From CAUPWF01 sp964369755 (lineage in GTDB: Bacteria; Bacillota; Clostridia; Lachnospirales; Lachnospiraceae), in contig CAYJFY010000009.1 of assembly GCA_964369755.1 (NCBI GenBank), positions 4,625 to 68,624 of the forward strand: DNA of 64,000 nt, read 5' to 3'. A program made the position numbers and the translations under genes. This document shows positions 57,170 through 64,000 of the stretch, piece after piece. Numbering within the stretch: the stretch's first letter is position 1; each line of letters starts with the position of its first letter. Under the pieces are notes generated by a model. The model ran no database searches, was not told the origin of the DNA, and worked only from the letters and a program-made list of their open reading frames with translations.

Positions 57170-59467
57170 ATGAGAGATATACAGAAAATAGTGGGAGAAA
57201 TGACATTAGAAGAGAAATGTAGCATGCTATCTGGTGAAAGTTTTTGGTACACACAAGCTATAGAACGACTGGATATACAAGGGATGATGTTGACAGATGG
57301 ACCACATGGATTACGAAAGCAAGGAGAAGAGGCAGATCATCTTGGCTTAAACGCTAGTGTTCTGGCAACGTGTTTCCCAAATCTTTGCGCGGTGGGCTCA
57401 TCTTGGAACAGAGAATTGACCTCAAATATGGCGAGTGCATTGGCGGAGGAATGTTTGGCTGAGAATGTGAGTGTTGTGTTGGGACCAGGTTTAAATATTA
57501 AGAGATCCCCTCTATGTGGGCGAAATTTCGAGTATTTATCGGAAGACCCTTATTTATCAACTCAGATGGGAAAACATTATATACAAGGATGCCAAGAAAA
57601 AGGAGTCGGAACTTCTGTAAAGCATTTTGTGGCAAATAATCAAGAAACAAGACGACTAACATTAGATGTGCAAGTGGAAGAGAGAGCATTAAGAGAAATA
57701 TATCTAGCAAGTTTTGAGACGGCAATAAAGGAAGCGAAGCCATTTACTGTTATGAGTGCGTACAATAAGATTAATGGAGAATTCGGTGCTGAAAATAAGA
57801 AACTGCTCAGAGCTGTGCTCAGAGATGAATGGGGATATGAGGGTGTTGTGGTTACCGATTGGGGTGGAACGAATGACAGAGTCAAAGGTTTAGAAGTTGG
57901 TATGGATTTAGAGATGCCATCCTCCGGTGGAGTAAATGATAGAAAAGTATTAAAGGCAATTCAAGAGGGCGAGATAGATGAGAAATTCCTAGACGAAAGT
58001 GTTTTAAGAATCTTAGAGCTGTTAGAGAAAACAGAAAATACCAGGGAAAAGAAACATACTTTTAATAGAGAGACCAGTGAGAAGATGGCATTTGACATGG
58101 CATGTGAAAGTATTGTACTATTGAAAAATGAAAGAGAAGTACTTCCCTTGAAAAAAGAGGAGAAAATACTAGTAATTGGAAGATTTGCAGAGACACCTAG
58201 GTTTCAGGGGGGCGGAAGTTCCTATATCAATCCCTTGTTTATGACAAATGCACTGGAAGAAATGAGGAAATTGGCTCCAGAGAATATTGAATATGAAGTG
58301 GGATTTGAACTTCTAGATGAAGAGTTTGATGAGACGCAAGCTATTCAAATATGCAAAAGAGCTGAAAGGGTGGATAAAGTAATTGTATTTGCAGGACTTT
58401 CTGAGCGATATGAAACAGAGGGAAGTGATAGAAAGCATATTGATTTAGCAAATATTCAGAATGAATTGATTGCAATGCTAACAAAGCACAACAGTCAGGT
58501 TGTTGTTGTTCTTAATAATGGTTCACCAGTTGCCATGCCCTGGGTAGATAAGGTACAAGGAATTATAGAAAGCTATCTCCTAGGAGGGGCTGGAGGAAGA
58601 GCACAAGCAGCAATTCTCTATGGAGAAGAGAATCCAAGTGGTAAGCTTGCGGAGACATTTCCAAAGAGATTAGAAGATACACCTTGTTATATGGATTTCC
58701 CTGGTGAGGCATACTCTGTAAGATATAATGAAGGAATATTTGTAGGCTATCGTTATTATGATACGAAGAAAATAGAACCTCTCTTTCCATTTGGTCATGG
58801 GCTAAGCTATACACAGTTTGAATATTCAAATATTTCAGTAGATAAAGAGTGCTGTACTGATATGGAAGAAGTTGAGGTAACAGTAGAGGTTAAAAATATT
58901 GGAACTGTGAAGGGAAAAGAAGTGGTACAACTCTATATTCATGATAGACAAACCGATATCATTCGCCCTTACAAAGAACTGAAAGGATTTACAAAAGTAG
59001 AACTTGAGGTTGGAGAGACCAAGACAATAAAGTTTACCTTAGATAAGAGAAGTTTTGCATATTATGATACTAATAATGCCACTTGGAGAGTTCAAAGTGG
59101 GATATTTGATATCTTGATTGGAAAGTCTTCTAAGGAGATTGTGCAAACTTGTAGTATAGATGTGATTTCTACCTTTATTGAAAAAATGATCTTTCATAAT
59201 AACTCCACCTTCCATGAGGTGGTGTCTTATAAACCAACCAACGAGTTAGGTATGGAGTGGATTGAATATTTTAAGAAAAAGTCTGGAATTGATTTCGACT
59301 TAGGCGATAGAGAAGAGGATTTTGCATTTAAGGCTATCTGTGATTTTCCATTGAAAACACTTGTTACATTTACAAAGGGAGAGTTTTCAGGGGATGAATT
59401 GGAGAAGTTAATTGAAACGTTTAATAAAGTGTCAATGAGCTATGGAGAAATTAACCATGAAAAATGA
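57170..59467 (+). CDS. GH3 family beta-glycosidase
   Basis: This 765-residue cytosolic enzyme has the three-domain GH3 plan: a barrel with the nucleophile Asp in VVVTDWGGTND and substrate motifs GPGLNIKRSPLCGRNFEYLSEDP and KHFVANNQE; an alpha/beta sandwich (GGGSSYINPLF, GLSERYETEGSDR); and a C-terminal fibronectin-III-like domain (LYIHDRQTDIIRPYKELKGF). It lacks a signal peptide, so it splits imported oligosaccharides, most likely beta-glucosides or beta-xylosides. It lies downstream of the importer genes and overlaps the next gene. A further roughly 80-residue C-terminal extension is present. Confidence 0.93.
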   Translation: MRDIQKIVGEMTLEEKCSMLSGESFWYTQAIERLDIQGMMLTDGPHGLRKQGEEADHLGLNASVLATCFPNLCAVGSSWNRELTSNMASALAEECLAENVSVVLGPGLNIKRSPLCGRNFEYLSEDPYLSTQMGKHYIQGCQEKGVGTSVKHFVANNQETRRLTLDVQVEERALREIYLASFETAIKEAKPFTVMSAYNKINGEFGAENKKLLRAVLRDEWGYEGVVVTDWGGTNDRVKGLEVGMDLEMPSSGGVNDRKVLKAIQEGEIDEKFLDESVLRILELLEKTENTREKKHTFNRETSEKMAFDMACESIVLLKNEREVLPLKKEEKILVIGRFAETPRFQGGGSSYINPLFMTNALEEMRKLAPENIEYEVGFELLDEEFDETQAIQICKRAERVDKVIVFAGLSERYETEGSDRKHIDLANIQNELIAMLTKHNSQVVVVLNNGSPVAMPWVDKVQGIIESYLLGGAGGRAQAAILYGEENPSGKLAETFPKRLEDTPCYMDFPGEAYSVRYNEGIFVGYRYYDTKKIEPLFPFGHGLSYTQFEYSNISVDKECCTDMEEVEVTVEVKNIGTVKGKEVVQLYIHDRQTDIIRPYKELKGFTKVELEVGETKTIKFTLDKRSFAYYDTNNATWRVQSGIFDILIGKSSKEIVQTCSIDVISTFIEKMIFHNNSTFHEVVSYKPTNELGMEWIEYFKKKSGIDFDLGDREEDFAFKAICDFPLKTLVTFTKGEFSGDELEKLIETFNKVSMSYGEINHEK

Positions 59468-60971
59468 TTCGATTATAAAAGAAAATTTATATCAAAGTCC
59501 ACTCTTAGATGTGTACATTCCTAGTAATTTAGAAAATGCGTTTCAGAGGATGAAAAAAGAAGAGAAAAGTATTCCGAGATATGAAGATATCAAGGATGAC
59601 TTGCCAAAACCATTTTGGGAAGGTCATGAGAATGTGATAGAGACCTATAACAAAGCGTGGGAGATTGCATTTAATAATCTGAAGAAATGTGGAGAAGGAT
59701 TTGTAAGTAACTATATCGATACTGCATTTAATGATTATATCTTCCTATGGGACAGTGCATTCATGACTCTGTTCGGAAGGTATGCAGACCATATCTTTAC
59801 GTTTCAAAATACATTAAATAATTTTTATTATGTGCAAGAACTAGATGGTTTCATAGGTCGTGAATTACACAAAGAAACAGGGCAATGTCGTTATCATCGT
59901 TTTGATCCAGTTAGTACAGGGGGCAACTTGTTTGCTTGGGTGGAGATGATTTATTATAGTCAGTTCCGTGATAAGGAGAGATTGGAGCAAGTATTTCCAG
60001 TAATTCTTGCATATCATAGATGGTTGAGGATGCATCGTACTTGGAAAGATGGAAGTTATTGGTCATGTGGATGGGCTTGTGGAATGGATAATCAAATGCG
60101 TGTAAGCAAAGAAGTATACGATTATTCTTATCATGATTATCGTACATGGGTAGATGTATGCATTCAGCAAGTATTATCATGCAAAGAGCTTATAAATATG
60201 CATGAAATTTTAGTACCAGAAACGGATATCGAAGATATAAGAAAAGAGTTAAAGGAATTAACAGAGCTGATTAACCGTAAGCTGTGGGACGAGGAGACAA
60301 GTTTTTACTATGACTCATCAAGAGACGGAGAACTTGATAAGAAAAAGAGTATCGGGGCATACTGGGCATTGATTGCCGATATTATGCCAGATGACAGAAA
60401 AGAGAAGTTAGTAGAACAATTAAAAGATAAAAATGAATTTATGACAGCTAATCCGATTCCTACAATGCCAAAAAGTAATCCGTGCTTTGATGAAACAGGA
60501 AATTACTGGAGGGGTGGAGTATGGGCACCGATGAACTATATGGTTCTAAAGGGTCTTGAGAAAAACCACTATGATGATTTATGTTTTGAAATTGGCAGCA
60601 AGCATCTAGAGCATGTAGTGAGAGTGTATGAAGAAACAGGAACTCTATGGGAGAATTATCAACCGAATGAAGCGAAGAGAGGAGAGCCATCAAAACCTAA
60701 TTTTGTGGGATGGACTGGATTATCCCCTATTTCTATCTTCATAGAGTATGTGCTAGGGATTCGATTTGATTATCAAGCAAATCAATTGATATGGAACGTG
60801 AATCTATTAGAAGCGCACGGAATTGAAAAACTACCATGCGGCAAGAATATGTTTGTAACATTGAAGTGCAACAAGAGACAGAATATAGATGAAGAGCCGA
60901 TTATTATGTATTTGGGTGAAAACAAACCTAAATTAGTAGTAAAGTGGGGTGTGAATACAAAGATTTTATAG
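59457..60971 (+). CDS. GH63/MGH1-like glycoside hydrolase
   Basis: This 504-residue protein has the (alpha/alpha)6-barrel features of GH63 and mannosylglycerate-hydrolase-type enzymes. Signatures are FLWDSAFMTLFGRY, GWACGMDNQMR, YWRGGVWAPMNYMVLKGL and LWENYQPNEAKRG followed by GWTGLSPI. Catalytic acids would be Asp in the WDS/GMDN segments and Glu in WENY. It acts on alpha-linked gluco- or mannosides. ATG 59457 overlaps the GH3 stop by 11 bases, with GGAG just upstream; an ATG at 59442 is less likely. Coupling with GH3 suggests both act on one mixed oligosaccharide. Confidence 0.85.
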   Translation: MKNDSIIKENLYQSPLLDVYIPSNLENAFQRMKKEEKSIPRYEDIKDDLPKPFWEGHENVIETYNKAWEIAFNNLKKCGEGFVSNYIDTAFNDYIFLWDSAFMTLFGRYADHIFTFQNTLNNFYYVQELDGFIGRELHKETGQCRYHRFDPVSTGGNLFAWVEMIYYSQFRDKERLEQVFPVILAYHRWLRMHRTWKDGSYWSCGWACGMDNQMRVSKEVYDYSYHDYRTWVDVCIQQVLSCKELINMHEILVPETDIEDIRKELKELTELINRKLWDEETSFYYDSSRDGELDKKKSIGAYWALIADIMPDDRKEKLVEQLKDKNEFMTANPIPTMPKSNPCFDETGNYWRGGVWAPMNYMVLKGLEKNHYDDLCFEIGSKHLEHVVRVYEETGTLWENYQPNEAKRGEPSKPNFVGWTGLSPISIFIEYVLGIRFDYQANQLIWNVNLLEAHGIEKLPCGKNMFVTLKCNKRQNIDEEPIIMYLGENKPKLVVKWGVNTKIL

Positions 60972-61028
60972 CGTATTAAATGATGGTGTGTTAAGATTAA
61001 GAGGAAAAAATGACAAGGAGTGATGAAA

Positions 61029-61982
61029 ATGAGCTCAATAACCGAAGTAGCAAAGCTTGCAGGGGTAGGAGTTGGAACAGTATCGCGAGTGTTTAATAAC
61101 TCTGGCTATGTGTCACCTGAGACACGCACGAAAGTTGAGGCGGTAATTTCGGAACTTAATTATGTGCCAAACGTAGCAGCGAAAAGCTTGGTGTCAAATT
61201 TGACAAATACAATAGCATTGGTACTTCCAACAATTGATCATCCGCTATTTTGTAAGCTGGCCTATTATATAGAACAAGAGTTGAATAAGAATGGTTTTAA
61301 GCTGATGTTGTGTAATTCTAGTTTTGAGAAATCAAAGGAATTAGAATATATTAATATGCTGAATGAAAATCGGATTGATGGAATTATTTTTATCACGAAT
61401 AGTGATATAGACCAAGATTTGAAAGGGAATTTACCAATTGTGACGATAGACCGACATCTGTCCAATGAGTTGGTATACCTTTCCTCCGATAATTATCATG
61501 GTGGTGAGTTGATTGCTAATCACTTGATACAAAAAGGTTGCAAAAAACTAGCCTTTGTGGGAGATTTTCCAGATGTGGATTCAGAGGTGTTAAAGAGGAA
61601 GCTAGGATTTGTAGACTATGCCACTGAGGCGGGATATCCGCCAATTATTATTGATATCAATGATGAAGAAGAACTCTTTCGTCAATTGGAGCTTAACTTG
61701 GGTAACATAGATGGCATATTTGGAATTACAGATTTTCTAGCCTTTAAATGTATCAGAAAAGTCAAGCAATGCGGATACAGAGTTCCAGAAGATATTAAAA
61801 TAGCAGGTTATGATGGATTTGAACCTAATTTTCCACAAGACTTTATCTTAACAACTATCAAGCAACCAATCGATGAACTAGGGAGATTGAGTGCCAATAA
61901 GATTATTGATGTAGTGCGAAAAGTAAAGACAGAAAAAAGATATATATTAGATGTAAAACTGATAGAAGGGACGACAACTTAA
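61029..61982 (+). CDS. LacI family regulator
   Basis: This 317-residue regulator has a helix-turn-helix (SSITEVAKLAGVGVGTVSRV) and hinge (VPNVAAKSLVSN), followed by a sugar-effector domain (IALVLPTIDHPLFCKL, IDGIFGITDFLAFKCI, IAGYDGFEPNFPQDFILTTIKQP). It closes the importer and glycosidase region, 57 bases after the GH63-like gene, and may bind the tandem operators at 53896-53943. Start candidates are GTG 61020, ATG 61023 and ATG 61029; the last has the best spacing (9 bases) from AAGGAG. Confidence 0.88.
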   Translation: MSSITEVAKLAGVGVGTVSRVFNNSGYVSPETRTKVEAVISELNYVPNVAAKSLVSNLTNTIALVLPTIDHPLFCKLAYYIEQELNKNGFKLMLCNSSFEKSKELEYINMLNENRIDGIIFITNSDIDQDLKGNLPIVTIDRHLSNELVYLSSDNYHGGELIANHLIQKGCKKLAFVGDFPDVDSEVLKRKLGFVDYATEAGYPPIIIDINDEEELFRQLELNLGNIDGIFGITDFLAFKCIRKVKQCGYRVPEDIKIAGYDGFEPNFPQDFILTTIKQPIDELGRLSANKIIDVVRKVKTEKRYILDVKLIEGTTT

Positions 61983-61992
61983 AATTACAAAT

Positions 61993-62033
61993 AAAAAGAC
62001 TTCAAATCTAATAGATAGATTTGGAGTCTTTTT
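61993..62033 (+). terminator. Intrinsic terminator after LacI gene
   Basis: An 18-bp stem (AAAAAGACTTCAAATCTA and its complement with one G-U pair) with a 5-base loop is followed by TTTTT. The symmetric A and T tracts could allow termination from either side. Confidence 0.9.
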
Positions 62034-62052
62034 ATTAAATAAGTTGGAAAGT

Positions 62053-62081
62053 GAGACAATCTAGCCACTTTGTGGTATACT
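62053..62081 (+). promoter_or_regulatory. Promoter of the third carbohydrate LacI gene
   Basis: GAGACA (62053-62058) and TATACT (62076-62081) are 17 bases apart, 45 bases before the start. A CCACTTTGTGG palindrome lies in the spacer next to the -10. Confidence 0.6.
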
Positions 62082-62126
62082 CATTAAAGAGCAATAATAG
62101 TATATGAAACAAAGAGGTAAAGTTAT

Positions 62127-63119
62127 ATGATTACGCTAAAGGATGTGGCGAAGGCTGCAGGTATGTCGGTTACGCAAGTGTCGAGAGCCTTGAACAATCA
62201 TGATGATGTAAGTGAAGAGACAAAGGTACGAATTCGCCAAATTGCAAATGAGTTAGGATATATTAAAAATACAATGGCGCAGAAACTCGTTATGCAAGTG
62301 AAGAATGAGATGGCAGTTGTCGTGAAGGGGTTTGAGAACGAAGAGAATATCTCAGATTATAATCCGATTTATAAAATATTGTGTGGCGTTAACAAGCTGG
62401 TGAGTGAAAAACACTATGAGCTGAGTGTTTATATGGTTCAAGACAGTGTGACTTCCTATGTGGAGTATTTGAGGAACAAAGGAATTAGTAAGGCGATTCT
62501 TTCAGGGTTTGAATATGATGATAAGAGATTAGTGGAGTTAATCAATAGCAATATTCGTTGTGTGTTTATCGACATACCAATCGATGAGGGGAATAATGGT
62601 TGTGTGATTATTAATAATATGCTGTATTCCACACAGGCGGTAGAGGCTATGATAAAAACAGGGAGGAAGCATATTGCGATGATTAATGGAACATCGCATG
62701 CAACAGTTAGTATTGAGAGGGAGTCTGGATATAAGATTGCATTAGCGAAAAGAGCCATGCCCAATTATGAGATATATGAAGGGGATTTTAGTCGACGTAG
62801 AGCGAAATCCGAAACGTTACGAGCGCTAAAAGAACATCCAGAGATTGATGGGTTTTTCTGTGCGAGTGACTATATGGCGATGGGATGTATCGAGGCTCTT
62901 GAGGATATGGGAAAAAGGGTGCCAGAAGATATCGCCGTGGTGGGATTTGACGATCTACCGATTTCTAGGTATTTGAAACCAGCTCTAAGTACAGTACGCC
63001 AAGATGACTTTGCAAAGGGATATGAAGCAGCAAAATTATTGTGGGAATTCTCCGAGAGTGAAGCGGGTTCGAATATTGTTACTTTGGGATGTGAATTAAT
63101 TATAAGAGATACCATATAA
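62127..63119 (+). CDS. LacI family regulator, likely control of the downstream sugar importer
   Basis: This 330-residue regulator has a helix-turn-helix (MITLKDVAKAAGMSVTQVSRALNNHD) and a sugar-effector domain (AILSGFEYDD, GFFCASDYMAMGCIEALE, VVGFDDLPISRYLKPALSTVRQD). It is transcribed towards a sugar-binding lipoprotein gene whose promoter is flanked by two ACCGAAACGATTCGG(T/C) operators, which are its likely targets. A terminator follows its stop. Confidence 0.9.
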   Translation: MITLKDVAKAAGMSVTQVSRALNNHDDVSEETKVRIRQIANELGYIKNTMAQKLVMQVKNEMAVVVKGFENEENISDYNPIYKILCGVNKLVSEKHYELSVYMVQDSVTSYVEYLRNKGISKAILSGFEYDDKRLVELINSNIRCVFIDIPIDEGNNGCVIINNMLYSTQAVEAMIKTGRKHIAMINGTSHATVSIERESGYKIALAKRAMPNYEIYEGDFSRRRAKSETLRALKEHPEIDGFFCASDYMAMGCIEALEDMGKRVPEDIAVVGFDDLPISRYLKPALSTVRQDDFAKGYEAAKLLWEFSESEAGSNIVTLGCELIIRDTI

Positions 63120-63141
63120 GACGTGAGTATATGGAAATAGG

Positions 63142-63169
63142 AGAACATTATCATGAATAGTGTTCTTTT
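63142..63169 (+). terminator. Intrinsic terminator after LacI gene
   Basis: AGAACATTAT and ATAGTGTTCT pair at nine of ten positions around a short loop, followed by TTTTA. It lies 22 bases after the LacI stop. Confidence 0.7.
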
Positions 63170-63177
63170 ACATTGAT

Positions 63178-63193
63178 ACCGAAACGATTCGGC
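63178..63193. promoter_or_regulatory. LacI-type operator, upstream site
   Basis: ACCGAAACGATTCGGC matches the downstream site at 63312 except for its last base. It lies about 80 bases upstream of the -35 of the sugar-binding-protein promoter. Confidence 0.75.
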
Positions 63194-63272
63194 AAATGCA
63201 ACAAAAAGAAAGCGTAAACACGGAATAAAAAGCGATAAAAATTGTGCAATAGGGCGAAAAAGAAATTAAGTA

Positions 63273-63301
63273 TTGACTATTTTATAGTTGAATAGTATTA
63301 T
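63273..63301 (+). promoter_or_regulatory. Promoter of the final sugar importer operon
   Basis: TTGACT (63273-63278) and TATTAT (63296-63301) are 17 bases apart. The transcription start would fall right at the downstream operator. Confidence 0.8.
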
Positions 63302-63311
63302 AAACACAAGA

Positions 63312-63327
63312 ACCGAAACGATTCGGT
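63312..63327. promoter_or_regulatory. LacI-type operator, downstream site
   Basis: ACCGAAACGATTCGGT, with inverted ACCGAA/TTCGGT arms, begins about 10 bases after the -10. Its twin is 134 bases upstream. Confidence 0.8.
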
Positions 63328-63346
63328 AAAATAAGGAGGAAATAAT

Positions 63347-64000
63347 ATGAAAAAATTAGTGGCGACTTTATTAGCGGGCACAATGATGTTAGCAATGGTA
63401 GGTTGTGGAGGCACAGATCCAAGTACAGAAAATGCAGATGGTGGAGCAACAGAAACTGGTGGAGAAGAAACAGCAAGTGGAGAAAAAGTGACAATTACAC
63501 TAGGAACGTTTTCAGATCCATTTGAGGTTGAGATTGTGGAACAACAGGTAGCAGCTTTTGAGGAAGCGAATCAGAATATCGATGTTATTGTAGAGCCAAT
63601 CGCTGGTGATATTTGGGAAGTTCTTAAGACTAGAATGGTGGCTGAGGATGCACCAGATGTGTTTTATATGGATATCTTCCAAACACCTCAGTTTATCGAT
63701 GCTGGACAACTAGCACCAATCGATGACGTGTTGGCAGAAGAGGATGTAGCCGATTTCGATAGTGCATTATTAGACGCATTTAGAGGAGAAGACGGAACAT
63801 TATACGGGGTGCCTAAGGATTATTCTACATTGGCGTTATATTACAATAAGCAAATGTTTGCGGATGCAGGCATTGAACCACCGACAACTTGGGAGGAGTT
63901 AGAAGCTGCGGCAGAGCAGTTAACAACTGATACAGTAACAGGATTATCTCTTCAAAATGAATTACCTAGAGTTCAGCCACTCTTCTATTCAAACGGTGGA
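63347..64000 (+). CDS. ABC sugar importer substrate-binding lipoprotein (3' end outside window)
   Basis: 218 residues are visible and the frame is open to the window edge. A lipoprotein signal ending AMVGC (Cys20) and an acidic Gly/Thr/Glu linker lead into a family 1 solute-binding fold (ITLGTFSDPFEVEIVEQQVAAFEE, PDVFYMDIFQTPQFIDAGQL, YGVPKDYSTLALYYNKQMFADAGI). Permease genes are expected just beyond the window. AAGGAGGA precedes ATG 63347. Expression is probably controlled by the LacI protein at 62127 through the two flanking operators. Confidence 0.92.
   Translation, partial: MKKLVATLLAGTMMLAMVGCGGTDPSTENADGGATETGGEETASGEKVTITLGTFSDPFEVEIVEQQVAAFEEANQNIDVIVEPIAGDIWEVLKTRMVAEDAPDVFYMDIFQTPQFIDAGQLAPIDDVLAEEDVADFDSALLDAFRGEDGTLYGVPKDYSTLALYYNKQMFADAGIEPPTTWEELEAAAEQLTTDTVTGLSLQNELPRVQPLFYSNGG

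Overview
The window looks like a draft-assembly scaffold (two 10-N gaps, at 16561 and 47797) from an anaerobic, low-GC, spore-forming Firmicute, most like a Lachnospiraceae/Clostridia member. The reasons are AT-rich DNA with strong AGGAGG-type ribosome sites and TTGACA/TATAAT promoters, a GerA/SpoVAF-type germination protein, YesM/YesN two-component proteins, many LacI regulators with ABC sugar importers, a trigger-factor-like lipoprotein and a Cys-type sulfatase. No rRNA, tRNA or CRISPR array was recognised.

Layout. 1-2.6 kb: an unidentified gene fragment and an ISAs1-like insertion sequence with an overlapping accessory gene. 2.7-5.8 kb: a sugar-acid operon (enolase-superfamily dehydratase, SDR, zinc dehydrogenase). 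6-16.4 kb: a ThiS/MoaD-like protein, a sulfatase with a frameshifted C-terminus, cardiolipin synthase, an FKBP/trigger-factor lipoprotein, MnmM, an AEC transporter, dUTPase, a GerA-type protein, DegV, TspO and endonuclease III. 16.6-20.7 kb: a xylose operon (lacI-type regulator, xylA, xylB) with a clear promoter and operator.

20.7-39.6 kb is the standout. It is a dense locus of six Hanks-type Ser/Thr kinases, two PP2C phosphatases, two zinc-ribbon FHA proteins, a multi-pass membrane FHA protein, a VWA-TM-FHA protein and a VanX-like lipoprotein. Five kinases share the order zinc ribbon, kinase, one membrane segment, ectodomain. The ectodomains differ: discoidin-like, ABC solute-binding-protein-like (two) and leucine-rich repeat (two). 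The sixth kinase is soluble and ends in an FHA domain. The SBP/LRR kinase pair occurs on both sides of the phosphatase/FHA block in mirrored orientation. I infer an envelope-to-cytoplasm phospho-signalling system: external ligands would be read by different ectodomains on one kinase chassis, phospho-threonine signals passed to FHA hubs and reset by the PP2C enzymes. No output gene is obvious.

39.7-47.6 kb: an ATPase/DUF4143 protein with a 23-bp tandem repeat in its promoter, a YesN/YesM-like pair, a small GNAT protein, a chemotaxis receptor and an aldo/keto reductase. 47.6-64 kb: a carbohydrate region. One operon holds a P-loop kinase, a GH13 sucrose-phosphorylase-like enzyme, a LacI regulator and a GH65 phosphorylase. 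An ABC importer (binding protein, two permeases, no ATPase) follows, then GH3 and GH63/MGH-like enzymes, two more LacI regulators and the start of another sugar-binding lipoprotein. Several LacI-type operators are visible, including a tandem pair and a pair flanking a promoter.

A GGGGACGGGGG-type palindromic repeat occurs three times (15.2, 18.1 and 35.5 kb), always between genes.
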